In this document: positions 1 to 11,199 of the stretch, in pieces
Layout: each line of letters starts with the position of its first letter
Position numbering within the stretch: position 1 is the first letter of the stretch
Assembly (NCBI GenBank): GCA_030268105.1
Contig: BSDZ01000017.1
Coordinates: 124,001-188,000, forward strand
DNA: 64,000 nt
Origin: Volvox africanus
Taxonomy: Eukaryota > Chlorophyta > Chlorophyceae > Chlamydomonadales > Volvocaceae
Reading direction: 5' to 3'
The notes under the pieces: model-generated
Seen by the model: only the letters and a program-made list of their open reading frames with translations
The model's database searches: none
What the model was told of the DNA's origin: nothing
Made by a program: the position numbers and the translations under genes

Positions 1-1892
1 AAGATGTGAAACCGACCCTCCGGGTCTTAACGTGTGCGTCGGTAAGCAAACGTTTGACAATTTGTTCTCTTCCTGGGCTCCTAAATTGTGGATGCACTTT
101 TGGCATGTCATCTGTCGCTTCCCGACCTCCTGACATACAAATCCCATCAGCCTCTGGCCGACGACCGAAGAGCCCAACCGCTAACGGTTAGAGTGCATAC
201 TGGCGTCTAATGGATCTGGTCCATACTGGCAAGGGAGCTTGCAGGAGCGAAGCCTAACGCATCTATGGACATATTATGGAGGGAAGGAAACCTACGCCTC
301 GTGTTGAATTGCTAAAGGGGTCATAATATGGCACGACGCCATACGCAACGCGTGACGGTGCTGCCCCATAAGGATTGAATAAGCAAGAGTGGGGTGTCCT
401 AGAACGATACATTATTTAGGGTGACTAGGGGTGTACCCCTGTGTCCCCATCGCCGCATGCCTCAGGCTCAAACGGCAGTTTCCAAACGGCTCAAACGGAT
501 GTTTCTCTCCTCTACTAACAGTACTAACCGCCCTTGTCTTCGGCCCTTGCCCTTGCCCTTATAGTAGAAACTGGTTATCTGGTTGACTTGTTACGACAGA
601 TCAAATCGGCTCCGGGCTACCCGGATATGTCGCACCCATGTACAAATGATAAAACCCTAAGGCTTATGCGCGCTTCTGCACGGATATACGGCTGCAGGTG
701 CTTCACACCGATGGCAGCGTCTCGGATCGATGGGATGCCATGGACGAGTAGCACGATGATATGTACGATGCAATACAGGCCACATGTGGTCCGTCTAGGA
801 GGCGTTACGGGTAGGCAACATCAGCGCAGAATAGATGTGAGCGTCAGTGCAAAATATTGGGAATGCATACTAGTACAGTGCCTTGGGAGGGATGGAAATG
901 AGTCAACTAGGCGAAGACCTGTTCCACCACGACCATTTGAACGTGAGCTGGTTTGCACGGGATTGCGGCAAAACGCAAATGCTCACCTAGCCAGAATTTA
1001 AGGTAGACCAACCTCTCACCGTTTTGTAAGGTAGTGTTTGTGCTCTGACCTGAACGTGGCAGGCGCGGTCTTGCCCTGCAGAAGCCGAGATGCACTAGCA
1101 GTGCAAGCTAAATGTAAAGACCGCACATCACGCCCCAACATAACCATTTCAATGCTCAAACCCGCACCTCGCCACTTTTTCTGTGCGCAGCATGGACTCC
1201 CAGACGAAAACACACTGCACGTTTTACGCCTGACAACCACTTTAGCCTTGGATCTTGCTGCACAAAAGCAGTAAGGCCCGCATACATGGCCCTTACAAGC
1301 TCATCTTAAATGCGCCGCACATACATCGACGCAAGTACCCAATCACCCGCATCGCACTCGTCAACCGCCACCAGCAGCCTTATAACCAACTTCGCACCGC
1401 ACCGTTAACAACAAGCCAAGCGACCGGATGCAAGGTCATCTGTATCAGCACATCTTCTCCATTCGTGACTTCAGCACGAGCCGCACTTGTCCCTTTCAGC
1501 CTCGACTTATCTTCCATTCCATACCTGTGTCCACCGAAGTTCAATTTTTCCTATCACAGCCCGTTTCCAACTAAGCCGATCCAGATGCTCTAGTCCATCC
1601 TGCGCTCAATAAAAACGTTCATTGCAAGCGTAGGGGAGAAGAGGATTGTCCCCACAAACCCATTGGATGTTTGGCCCGCAGTTCTCTCCAGGTCGTCCAG
1701 TCATCTAGAGATTACTACCAGTCAGCTCGGTGCCGTTGGCGCACATTGGGCTAATGCAGCCGACCATGACCCGGAAGATTGCGACTACTACTCTCATTGC
1801 AGTTCGCGGCTGCTCTTGGCAGGCCGCCTGGGCGGCTGCATGAGCACAAGCGACAATACCACATCCATAGCCAGGTTAAGTCCTAGGCTGAC
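1..1892. other. No supportable gene
   Basis: Only short, overlapping open frames occur on both strands, none with a recognisable domain or a convincing run of splice-linked exons. A possible 80-base minus-strand exon lies at 1893-1972, between an acceptor-like CTATCAG and a donor-like GTCAGC, and has a Ser/Pro-rich frame. Its best-looking frame does not match the phase left by the exon at 2100-2394, so it is not added to that gene. Confidence 0.6.
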
Positions 1893-2099
1893 CTTGCTCT
1901 CCGTCCAGTGCAGCCAGAGCGGCGGGCTGCGGCCGGGCGGGGAGGAGTCCGAGTTGGAGCCAGATTCGTAACCTGATAGGGCGGCGGCGGGGCGAACTGC
2001 AGCGTCACCTCTACCACCACCATTACCACTCCAGTCTACAGACGGTCTTATCCGCGTGCCACCAAACGCCCTACTATGCCCTCTTCACTGCCAACTCAC

Positions 2100-2900
2100 C
2101 TCCCGATCTCGTTGCTTGATCTCGTTCAGCACCTTCTGCACCTCCGTCTCCAGCTCCTTCACCCGGACGTAATGCTTCTTGGCAAGCTTGTCCTCGGCAG
2201 CACTGCCGCGCACCTCTTTATCCTTGGCCGCCTGCTCATGTGCGCCCTGCTCCCTGGCGGCCCGGAGGGCGTCTTCGGAGGCCGGCAAGGAAAGCTGGAG
2301 GACTTCAGCGGCTGCGCGGATGGAACTGGTCAGCGCCCGGGGTCCAAAGTTCAGAGATGCGGACGCAGTGACAGCATCCGGGGGCTCCATCCAGCTATGG
2401 AAGAACTGGGTTGATTAACTTTACTTAGCCGACAGGCTAATGTTCCATTAGAAAAGAAAGGAGAGGGCGAAGGACAGGGAATCCATGGGTTGAGGTAGCG
2501 CAGGCAAGGGGCGGGAGCTCGACGACCCGTTCGCGTGAAAGACAAAGCAGGCACGAGAAAGAGCCCCAGGTAATGGCATGGCATTAAACCACCTCACGTG
2601 AGTTTCTTGCTAGTCGTAGGTCAATGTGACAGATTCCCTAACCTAGGCCTAACCCTAAAAGGCCAACAAGAACCTACTCACTTGAGTGTCACAAATCGGG
2701 CTTCACGCGGCTCCACTTTGCGAGCAGTGAAGCGGTCGGTGAACACCCCCACGTCCTCCTCCAGCCATAAGTCGCGGATCTTCGGGACATCGGTGGATTT
2801 GACTGGAGCCTGCTCTCGCGTGGCACGAAAACAAGTGCATTGCAGTCCGGGCGGCTCCAGAGGTCCGGGCAGCTGTGTGGACACTTCTCCAACATGAAGC
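2100..2900 (-). CDS. Two exons of an unidentified coiled-coil protein (partial)
   Basis: I see two minus-strand exons with matching phases. Exon A, 2682-2900, follows a TTCTGTTCAG acceptor and ends at a GTGAGT donor in phase 2. Exon B, 2100-2394, follows TTCCATAG and ends at GTGAGT in phase 0. Exon A encodes a segment with DLWLEEDVGVF followed by FTARKVEPREARFVTL. Exon B encodes an Ala-rich stretch and then a charged heptad-like helix ending in ELETEVQKVLNEIKQRDRE, probably a coiled coil. Start and end exons were not found. The 5' part would lie to the right, across or beyond the GC-rich repeat at 3.3-4.6 kb, and the 3' part to the left. The family is not recognised. The two donors are consensus, so the exons are probably real, but the function is unknown. 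Confidence 0.5.
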
Positions 2901-3339
2901 CTGAACAGAAAGAATTGTAATTAAAATGTCAAAAGACGCAAGGAGCTCTGACGTAGTACGCGTGGAGAGATGAAGCGCGGGTGAAACATGTAATAGTGGC
3001 ATACGCGAAGACATGCTAAAGGATAAGTGCAGTTGCGACTGGATGAAGGGCAGAAAGAAAGATACACAACATCTCCTCTTCCCGTCCATCGCTGGCATCT
3101 CCCATCCTTTCACCAAGCCTCAATCAGCCGAACCACCTACTACCATGCAGTCAGCTCCCGGTACACGCACTTGCACCTTTCCCAGCACCCTCTCCTTTCC
3201 CGTTCCCCTTCCTACGTAACAAATAACCACGGGGGAAGCAGCAAATGGGCCCCTCTCCACTGCAACTCCCTCACCTGCATTGTTAATGCATCTCCCCGAC
3301 TTAGCCCAGCTAGGACACAGCTCGTGTTTGTCAAATTAG

Positions 3340-4560
3340 AATGTCAAGAGATCGCCCTCCAGCCCGCCCTCCCGCCCCGCCGCCCGCCGCCCGTTCTCCA
3401 GCCTGCCCGCCTGCCCGCTCTCGAACCCGCCTTCCCGCCCACCCGCCCGCCTCCCTCCGGCCCATCGACCGCCCGCCGACCCGGCCCCCTGCCGCCCGCC
3501 TGCCCGCCATCCTGCCCGCCTGCCCGCCTTCAACCCTGCCCGCTCCGCCCGCCCGCCCTCTCTCCCGCCCAGGGAAGTAGGGAGGGCGGGCGGGCGGAAG
3601 GGAGGGAGGGCCACAACCGCCACCACCACCGCTGCCACCGCCGCCACCACGACCACTGCCGCAACCTCAGCCACCTCAGCCATCTCCGCCACTGCCACCA
3701 CATCAACCACCGCCATCAACGCCACCACCGCCGCCATCGCCACCATTACCACCGCCACCAACTCCGGTACCTCTGCCACCGCCACCGCCCCGACAGCCAC
3801 CGCCGCTCCCACCGTCCCAACCGTTACTTACCTCTCCCCGCCGCCTCCAGAAACGCCACCACCACCACCACCGCCACCACCGTCGACGCCACCACCGCTT
3901 CCGCCGCCGCCACCAGCACCATCATCATCGCCGCCACCGTGCGGGAGTGGGGAAGAAAGGGCACGCGGGAAGGAGGGAGGTCGGAAGGGCGGGAGGGAGG
4001 GAGGGAGGGAGGACGCCTCCACGAACGCCACCGCCACCACCGCAGCCGCAACCTCCGCCACAAACACCGCTTCCGCCGCCGCCACGAGCAACACCATCAT
4101 CGCCGCCACCGTGCGGGAGGGAGGAAGAAAGGGCACGCGGGAGGGCGGGAGGGAAGTAGGGAGGGCGGGAGGAAAGGATGGAGGCAGGGAGAGAGGGAGG
4201 GAGGGTGGACGGGCGGGCGGGCGGACGGGATGGAGGGCCACCACCGCCACCACCACCGCTTCCACCGCCGCCAACACGACCACCGCCGCCACGAAATTAC
4301 CGCCCTCCCGTGGTGGCGGCGGTGGCGTCCCTTTCTTCGCCCTCCCTCCGTCCTTCCCTCCCGCCGATCCACTCTCCCTTCCGCCCTCCCTCCCGCCCTT
4401 CCTACCTACATCCAGTGGTGACGGTGCCGGCGTTGGTGACGTTGATGGCGAAGGCAGCGGCGATGGCGGTGGTGGCAGCGATGGTGGCGGTGGTGGCAGT
4501 GGTGGCGGCGGTGGTGATGGTGGTTGTGGTGGCCTCCCTCCCTACCTCAATTGCACAAGC
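3340..4560. repeat. Compound GC-rich minisatellite
   Basis: The left part (about 3340-3600) is dense CCCGCC/GCCCGC repeats flanked by GGGAGGGCGGGCGG. From about 3600 it becomes CCACCN/GCCACC-type triplet arrays alternating with purine GGGAGGGA tracts. A larger unit of about 175 bases is duplicated: the block ending GCCGCCACCGTGCGGGAG and followed by AAGAAAGGGCACGCGGGA appears near 3840-4010 and again near 4016-4190, with a partial third copy near 4235-4330. All frames stay open for hundreds of bases because the repeats lack stops, giving false His/Arg, Pro or Ala/Val 'proteins'. I see no splice-defined exon here. The G-tracts could form G-quadruplexes on either strand. Confidence 0.9.
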
Positions 4561-4618
4561 AGTTATTCATTTCACAGCCGGCACCATTATTATTGCTGCT
4601 CTGACGGGAATCAAAATA

Positions 4619-4914
4619 TTCAGCTGTTGTGTGTGGGATAGGGGGGTACAGCTTCACCCGTGGCCACTAACCTGGCAGTCCCTACCTTCCCCGGTATTTC
4701 GGGGCACCCTCATCCAGTCTCCCATGCCGACTTCTCCGAAAACTGCTTTTCCCAGGTTCAGCACCCACCACCGGCATCCAGCGGAATCTGCCGAATCAAC
4801 TAAGGCATCAACTCCGCTACTGGTCAGCTCGCAGGTCACTTTAATTGGGGTCGTCACCGTCCATCGACATGGGGGCACCCTGTCCTCCACCTGTTGAGGG
4901 TCTTTGGCCGCTGT
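4619..4914. repeat. Dispersed repeat, copy A
   Basis: This roughly 296-base segment is closely similar to 28845-29117 in the same orientation. Shared blocks include GTGTGTGGGATAGGGGGGTA, CCGTGGCCACTAACCTGGCA, TTCCCCGGTATTTCGGGGCA and GTCAGCTCGCAGGTCAC. Relative to copy B it has a 5-base difference near 4651 and about 13 extra bases near 4770 (ACCACCGGCATCC). I see no terminal inverted repeat and no clear target-site duplication, and it encodes no domain. It is probably a short non-autonomous element or a piece of a longer one. Confidence 0.85.
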
Positions 4915-5014
4915 TACATATGATACCCAATAAAGGGTGGTATCGAAAGATACCGGTTTTTGTGCCAGAGCCCGATTATATAGTATCGCAGACAAGGTCG
5001 TCCTTGAGATGCCA

Positions 5015-5688
5015 TGGGGCCTTGAATCGGGCGTGAACTTCAGAAGTCACCACTACAACCGGACAAGTAGGCTGTCGGCTTCCTCGAAGCCGGAAAAAGG
5101 GCGTGGCCCTCCACAATCCGTACAGGCCGGTTACTTTACCATGAAACGGTTTGAAGTTTGTGAGTTTTTGCGATGATGCCGGCTCATGGCGTTCAGCAGG
5201 CAAACGACTGCAAACGCAAGGGCAGGGACTCATGCCGCTGACGCTGTCGTACACATTTTAATCCCATCACCACGGACACAAGAAGCTGCGCGCAGATTTC
5301 AAACACTCAAACGGGACCTCACGCCCTCATGCCGTCGTACACATGTCAATCGTGGCGTGTCAATACACACACTGTGAAATCAGAGCTACCTTACTCGAAC
5401 CTCCAACAACTACCGGGTATTAGCCCGGCCGTGTCTGTGGGGCCGCACCGCAGCCCATCTGTGCGTATGGGTCTTGGGTCATATGCCGGGAAGCGGCCAG
5501 TGGCAGCGTCGTGACGCGTCATTAGCAATTGCATGCATTATTACGCTACATGTCGTCCATGCAGCAGCCTTCCAGCCCCCATACCCCACACGGCCACTCT
5601 CCCAGCCTGCCGTTCCACGAAACTCAAATCCCTCCGCCCCGTCCACCTGCTTGATTGGCGACAGCATGCATGACCATCAGCCTCGCCT
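5015..5688. other. Intergenic, nothing assignable
   Basis: There are short open frames only. Two similar phrases, CTGTCGTACACATTTTA near 5246 and CCGTCGTACACATGTCA near 5332, hint at an old local duplication. No RNA gene or domain is seen. Confidence 0.5.
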
Positions 5689-6180
5689 TCACCGCAGGGA
5701 ACCCCAGTCCGGCTCAATGCCTGTCGGGCCGGTCGGCAGAGTGTTGCCCTGCTGCATCATCTCGGCCGCGTTGATGGTCGCCAACAGGAGGCTGGGGTCA
5801 TTCTGGCGACCAACGGCATACGCCCACTTCTGCAGCGCCACGTAACGTACGTTTCCCAGGCCGTGGAACAGGAGCCACTCCTGGTGCTGCGCCGGAATGT
5901 GCCAAGACCCATCGATCGTGATGGCTCCGGGGATGCAATTGATACAGCCAGTGCGCTGGGAACACACCGTGGCAAGCGCCTCCTCCAGCCGTGCCCACCC
6001 CTCCGGCCGCGGCCATGGGAAGATGGCCCCCGATACGTCCGCTGGGTAGAAGGTGTCGACAATGAGCGCCATGTACACCCACGACAGCGTGGCGTTCTGG
6101 ATGTTGATTGGGAGGGCTCCTGCCAGCAGAGTATGCCAATGCCAATGGGGTGATCGGCCGTCAGACCCAGCGGGCGGTGA
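5689..6180 (-). CDS. Unidentified ORF, partial or relic
   Basis: A minus-strand frame stays open for about 160 codons and ends with a stop at 5689. It has no ATG at its 5' end; the first internal ATG is at 6072, and the frame runs upstream of it without a stop to about 6180. The translation has mixed hydrophobic and aromatic character, with motifs such as ALIVDTFYPADVSGA and FHGLGNVRYVALQKWAYAVG. It looks more protein-like than its surroundings, but I cannot place it in a family. It could be the last exon of a gene starting to the right, or a fragment of a mobile element. No clear splice acceptor was fixed. Confidence 0.35.
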   Translation of the reverse strand, partial: SPPAGSDGRSPHWHWHTLLAGALPINIQNATLSWVYMALIVDTFYPADVSGAIFPWPRPEGWARLEEALATVCSQRTGCINCIPGAITIDGSWHIPAQHQEWLLFHGLGNVRYVALQKWAYAVGRQNDPSLLLATINAAEMMQQGNTLPTGPTGIEPDWGSLR

Positions 6181-6189
6181 TCATCATAC

Positions 6190-7413
6190 GGCTGATGGCG
6201 AAGCTCGGGCTTAGCTCGGGCCGATAATATGTTGATAGAGCGTATAGCAATATTAATAGTCGAGATAAGTATGCGAATACTTACCCTGATATTGTTCGAT
6301 AATCATCAACACTCTACACGGCAGTCCTCGCACCTATTATGCTTGCGATACCGATATGCGGTACAAGTCACACTGGATCACCAATCACAAGCGTGAGCAC
6401 CTCCATTGCACACCTTCGATATTAGCAAACATCAGTAAATAAGCCTTCCTAGCATACGCAAGATACAAGGATCCGAATGGCGATATTCGGTTGCCGGATA
6501 ACCACTGCGACCTCCGCACTTCTCACATTCGCACTTCATTCGTGCCAGCGATGACGTAATAATATAACTAATATTATTACTTAATGAGACGTGTTTTAAT
6601 AATGCCGCGCGCCTATGTTTGACCATGTGTTAGGCGTATGCAGCTAATGGCACAGTGCATAGTGTCAAACCAGCTAAATATACGCGAATATATTACGTGC
6701 TAGGTTGCATACATTAAGTTCGTTTATCGCCTGGTATAACCGCATCTACCTTCGCATGGGCGGTAATCGAACCATAATACAACAAGTTATACTGCGTTCC
6801 GATATCACGCGTATAATAGATGCGAGGACGGCCAAGTAGAGCAGAATATATTTGAACTTACATTCCGTATGGTATTAGAACACACTTGTGTTCACTCGGA
6901 TTGTGACTTGCAGATTGGAGGACGTGAGCGGACAACTCGGTAACAGCAAATAACACAGAGAGTCACGTGTTCTAAGCGGCCATCGAAAGAACGGCTACGG
7001 ATTCAATCTGGGCAAGGGCCAAAGGCAATAATGTTGTAACCCGCTCACTGTTGCACATAAGTTCTGCACTAGAACAACTAGTGCCAAGTGTGTGTACCTC
7101 GAGAAGATACACTCAGAGAGATGGAAATTGGAACACTTCAGCAGCAAACTTGTTACAACTCAGTACAATGCAAGTGTGAAGGCTATGAGAGCCAGAGATT
7201 CCTCTTATAGCCAGAATGCTCAGGCTACAGATGTAGAATAATTAGGAGTAGAAGGCATGTATAAGGTCGGCGCGTGCATGCATTAATTACGCTCCCTGAC
7301 CTTCATCCATAGAGATTCTGTATCTCCTTGACAAATGGACGAACTCCTACGATCCACTATAAGGATCGCTTCATAAATCGCCTTCATAGCATAAATGCAA
7401 GGCTTCGTATTGC
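6190..7413. other. AT-richer intergenic DNA
   Basis: Base composition shifts to clearly AT-rich compared with the rest of the window. I see no long open frame, no splice-linked exons and no RNA gene. Small inverted repeats such as AGTATGCGAATACT near 6268 are present. Confidence 0.5.
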
Positions 7414-7582
7414 ATATTATATTATATTATATTATATTATATTATATTATATTATATTATATTATATTATATTATATTATATTATATTATATTATATTAT
7501 ATTATATTATATTATATTATATTATATTATATTATATTATATTATATTATATTATATTATATTATATTATATTATATTATAT
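7414..7582. repeat. ATATT pentanucleotide microsatellite, about 34 copies
   Basis: The 5-base unit ATATT repeats without any interruption for about 169 bases, then decays into TTTTATTTTATTTTTTATTATTATG. The absence of point changes implies recent expansion or strong replication slippage. Open frames across it (a Tyr-Ile-Leu repeat) are artefacts of the repeat. The stretch is a likely DNA-unwinding and length-polymorphic site. Confidence 0.97.
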
Positions 7583-8237
7583 CATAACATTTTATTTTAT
7601 TTTTTATTATTATGAATAATGTGCGAGCATTAAATGCGTGCCGTTAGCATCACTCATGTGTGAGTGAGTCTCACTGGTGTGAGAGTGCGGCTCGTGACAT
7701 CCCATGAACGTAATGATGCCAAAACATTCGTTCACGATAATTATAAGGTAATGCATAATTATTATTATCATGCGGGCATAAAAGGCATCATATTACTCAT
7801 GTCAATTTGTTTCAAGCTCGTGGTAGTAATACATCGTGCATGTGCATGATGCACCATATTGATATAATTGTATGCAATTAAATTAGTATTATTAACATCG
7901 CTCAGTTGCGCGCATAAAATATGCAAGATGACTTTCCCTTAGTCTCACGACGATGGTGAAAGTCACTGTGTGATACAACGAATAATACCCTCACAGCTGG
8001 TCGCACATGTGGGACCTGCTTAAACGTCTAACCATGGATCCCAGATGGAGTCCCCTGCGAACCATCCTGGGCAATCCCCTATTTGTCGGACCTCAGCGGT
8101 TCCATCGGCCATTGCGGACATTCCCTCGTGGGATGATCCACAGACGCGCATACCTGACAGACCTTCATTCACTTCCTAAGCTCCAGCTTGGAGTGAGTGC
8201 AGACCCATGTTGACAACCATGGGTCGTCAGTGTGTTG

Positions 8238-9242
8238 TCACTTCGTCTCATTCTCGGCCTTGTGTGCTGCCACAGCAATCAATGAATCCCCCCTCCTCTT
8301 GCTTTCCACCTGATCGATACTTTGACCCCCGCCGGATGACCCCTTCGACCTGCCCGCACCAAAAGTACCGTGAGATTCATAGCCCCGACCCATCGTGACA
8401 GGAGCCGTAGGAGTCTTAGCCGTTCTCTGATTGGTGGTCAGCTCCTGGTCATTGGCCTTCGGTGCCAAAAGTAGGATCCTGCATACGCAGAGCATGAAAA
8501 CGAGGCAACGGGCGATTAGCACTTTGTTTGGCCAAAATTTCTGCGCTGTAAGTGAACCACACCAAGTGCACATAGGACCAAAACATTTGTCCCGTCAGGT
8601 CAGTGGCGCATTTGCCCTCCAGAACCTCCAAAAGACCTCGCTGAAACCAAAAACTTCTGTCTCTTCAGAAAGAACAACAATAGGCGTCACATGCACCTTA
8701 AGATGTAACTGGTACACAGATACCGATTTGTTGGTGCGCACACGATACGAGCCTGCAGCTGGCGTATTGCACGCCTCAACGTTATGTGGTTGGACCTCAG
8801 GGTCAAAGCGAGCAAGCAACACGGCAGGCAATTCATCAAAGCTGAAGGTTTCCCTAGCAGTGGTCTATTGGTCATACCAGTTTTTCGCCAGACCCTCCAG
8901 GGTACTCTGGACGAAAAGACCTTTCATAGGGTCAAGATCACTGCCACGGACCAAGTGCAGGTACTTGCGCGCATCACGCAGATAAGCACGGGTTGCATCA
9001 GCAGTGCTTCGCTCAGCATTTCTCTGTCTCATGTCATGCAATTCCGGTACCGGGATTGGCAATCTCATCACCTCAACGTCCATGTTGTCTTCACAACCCA
9101 GACGTGGTGAGACAGCTGGAAGCACCTGTTGTTCCGCAGATGGTGACGGTGTTGTAGAAGCCGCAACTCGAACAGTCGCATGTACAGTCGTCCGGGGATC
9201 TAGTAAAGCACAGGGATCTCGATCGCCTTCAGTGCCAATCAT
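8238..9242 (-). mobile_element. Decayed Gag of an LTR retrotransposon (Ty3/gypsy-like)
   Basis: The minus-strand reading shows the hallmarks of a retrotransposon Gag capsid region in order: YLRDARKYLHLV, STLEGLAKNWYDQ, FDELPAVLLARFDPEVQ, a VYQLHL helix, then DLTGQMFWSYVHLVWF and FTYSAEILAKQSANR. The reading is broken. A TAG stop sits in frame at 8865-8867 directly after NWYDQ, and the same frame resumes beyond it. Near 8650-8660 the frame shifts by one base, just where the family has a Phe-Gln-Arg-Gly-Leu motif, and it shifts again near 8455 before a Gly/Ser/Thr-rich tail ending at 8238. I find no zinc knuckle, protease, reverse transcriptase or integrase downstream, and no convincing paired LTRs. 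This is a dead fragment; Gag identity is confident, the superfamily less so. Confidence 0.75.
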
Positions 9243-9249
9243 GTCATTA

Positions 9250-11190
9250 GCAGGGCCCGTCGAGTTACTCGCATAGTAGTGGTCTGATCGTCACAACCAT
9301 CCCCCACATCGCTCCTAGGTGCCAAAGGAACAGATCAATTGCCCCTATAGAACTTGCTTATGCAAGGCAACCTACGCAAGTACAGGCCAAGCGTGAACAA
9401 GTAGGACAGTTACTCCTACCGATAGAGAGCACTACATGGAGAAAGCACAAAAAGTCCCCCACGGGCCTCTTGATGTTGCGGGTGTGTTTGAGTCTGTCTG
9501 GGGTCTGTCCCGGCTGGCGATGCTCCAATGAACTACATCACTAAATCTTCGAATGATTTCGGGGCTTGTCGTCATGCCCTGTTTAGCATGCTCTTCAGGG
9601 CGGCGCAGCTTTTGGCTCGGCGCATGTGATATATTCGCATTTCTGACTTTTCCCTCCCCTCCACCTAACAGGGCAGTTGGGCGAGGTGATTCTGACGATC
9701 TGCGCAAGAGGTGAACACTGCGTACACCACCAGGAATTGATTGATTGGCCAATCTCGACATCATAAGTTCGAAGGGTATTTGCAAAATCCCAAAGCTCAA
9801 CAAACAATATGGTAGGGAATGGAGAACGGGTGCCATGGTAAGGGCCGGTTCAAAGAGGGTGGCGAGCATGGAGGAAATGACATTACACTTACATAAAAGG
9901 CTCGGTCCTGTAAGGTGGGGGCGTTGGTGAAGCTTGGGGTTCTGCAGTTTGCCACGATTAGCTCGGCACATGCATTGAAATCTGGTCCTTCAACGAGAGG
10001 TTGAGTATGTGGCTCAGCTCCCAGGTGGGCACAGCAGCTTGAGTACGAACCCAATGATTTATCGTTTTCTGTGCACTTTTCGGGGTCCACCGGCACTGCA
10101 GCCGGGGGTGTAAGGGCTGTGGAGTTGTGAAACCTAGGTGTCTGTATACATTCAGATGGTTGAATACACCCCGTGCAAGGCTTGACGCCATTAGCCTGGG
10201 CAGCATGGCTGTGTCTCGTGCAACCAAAATGCGATTTGCAAGGAGCTTGCACTTCGTTAGTGATGGCCTTGCCACTTCAAACTATTGAGCCGCCGTAACC
10301 GCTACCAGTGAGCGTGCCAGGGCGTTAAGAGTCACACTTATTGAGAGAGCGCAAACAAGTTAATTGCAGATGATGATATAAATCTCGAAGGGCCAATTGG
10401 TAAACTCCTCGCAAATACACAGTAGCGCCCGGAGGGGTTTGGCAAAGTTACAGTTTAGTACTAACCCTACGTCGAAGTTTGGTAATAGTCTTCGTGTAGT
10501 GCCTGTCGTGTCAGTCAGACGATGACATGGCAGCTTAACATGTATTAGTCAACAAGCTCTCATGGCTTTCCAAGCCCAGGTCCGTTTCCATAACCTAGCA
10601 GTTCTAATAACACTGCACGCTATCCTTACGTGCTGCCTGAAGACTCCGGCGTCAGCCATTGGTTACAAGTCCGCAACACGGACCGGTATTCCGAAAGTCA
10701 AGAGCCCGGACCCTTGCACCCCTAAGTCACCCCATGCTCAGGGTACAAGATAGGAACGCCTAGCTTCCATAACCTCCGCACGCACCAATCCCTGGCAGTT
10801 GGTTAGCGTGAAGCCACGCAGGCAGCGTCTTAACGTTCCCTTCATGTGACACAAAGCCGCATCCATGGTGTTACTACAGTGACCTCTCCACCAGTCTCCT
10901 CTTACGTATGTACGTGTCCCCGCGGCCCCAACGCCCACCCCATCAAAAGGACCGCCAGCACGCAGTCGAGCTCCTCAGAGATCTGCCAGGGGGGCGATGC
11001 GAAGTCCGGGGCTTTGGTGGTTAGGAAATGCACGAATAGGGTCAGCTTGCCCCACAAGGGACGGCTACGTAATGGGCGGAAGGAGGGGATATGCCGGATC
11101 TTCCCATATCGTTATAACATGCTTTCGTATCGATCAGGCGTGGGTGGTTTCCGCCTCAGGTAATAATAACAATCTTGCATTTTCCTTCCT
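9250..11190. other. Gene-poor region with fragmented open frames
   Basis: Several minus-strand frames of 70-180 codons overlap between 9432 and 10275. They carry stretches such as VELWDFANTLRTYDVEIGQ near 9800, but no frame is long, they do not connect by phase-consistent splice sites, and no domain is recognisable. They may be further transposon debris upstream of the Gag fragment. From 10300 to 11190 I see nothing. Confidence 0.4.
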
Positions 11191-11199
11191 GGTCTACCT

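Noticed and set aside
2651..2660. CCCTAAAA, a Chlamydomonas-type telomere unit
   Set aside because: A single copy with no tandem array; chance.
2682..2900. Similarity to the C-terminal beta-sandwich of GH27 alpha-galactosidase (DLWLEEDVGVF, FTARKVEP)
   Set aside because: The next phase-matched exon is a coiled coil, upstream catalytic exons are absent, and the rest of the exon does not fit that family.
3027..4421. A 464-codon plus-strand frame rich in His, Arg and Pro
   Set aside because: It is driven by the CCN/GGGA minisatellite; frames on the other strand are equally open and no splice sites or domain support it.
7328..7619. Open frames reading a Tyr-Tyr-Ile-Ile-Leu repeat
   Set aside because: They are purely the ATATT microsatellite, which lacks stops in these frames.
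8865..8867. A nuclear code with TAG read as glutamine, suggested by TAG inside the Gag frame and repeated TAG after 63471
   Set aside because: Six spliced gene models contain no TAG or TAA inside their exons, and two of them end in TAG; a dead transposon and a 3' end explain these cases.
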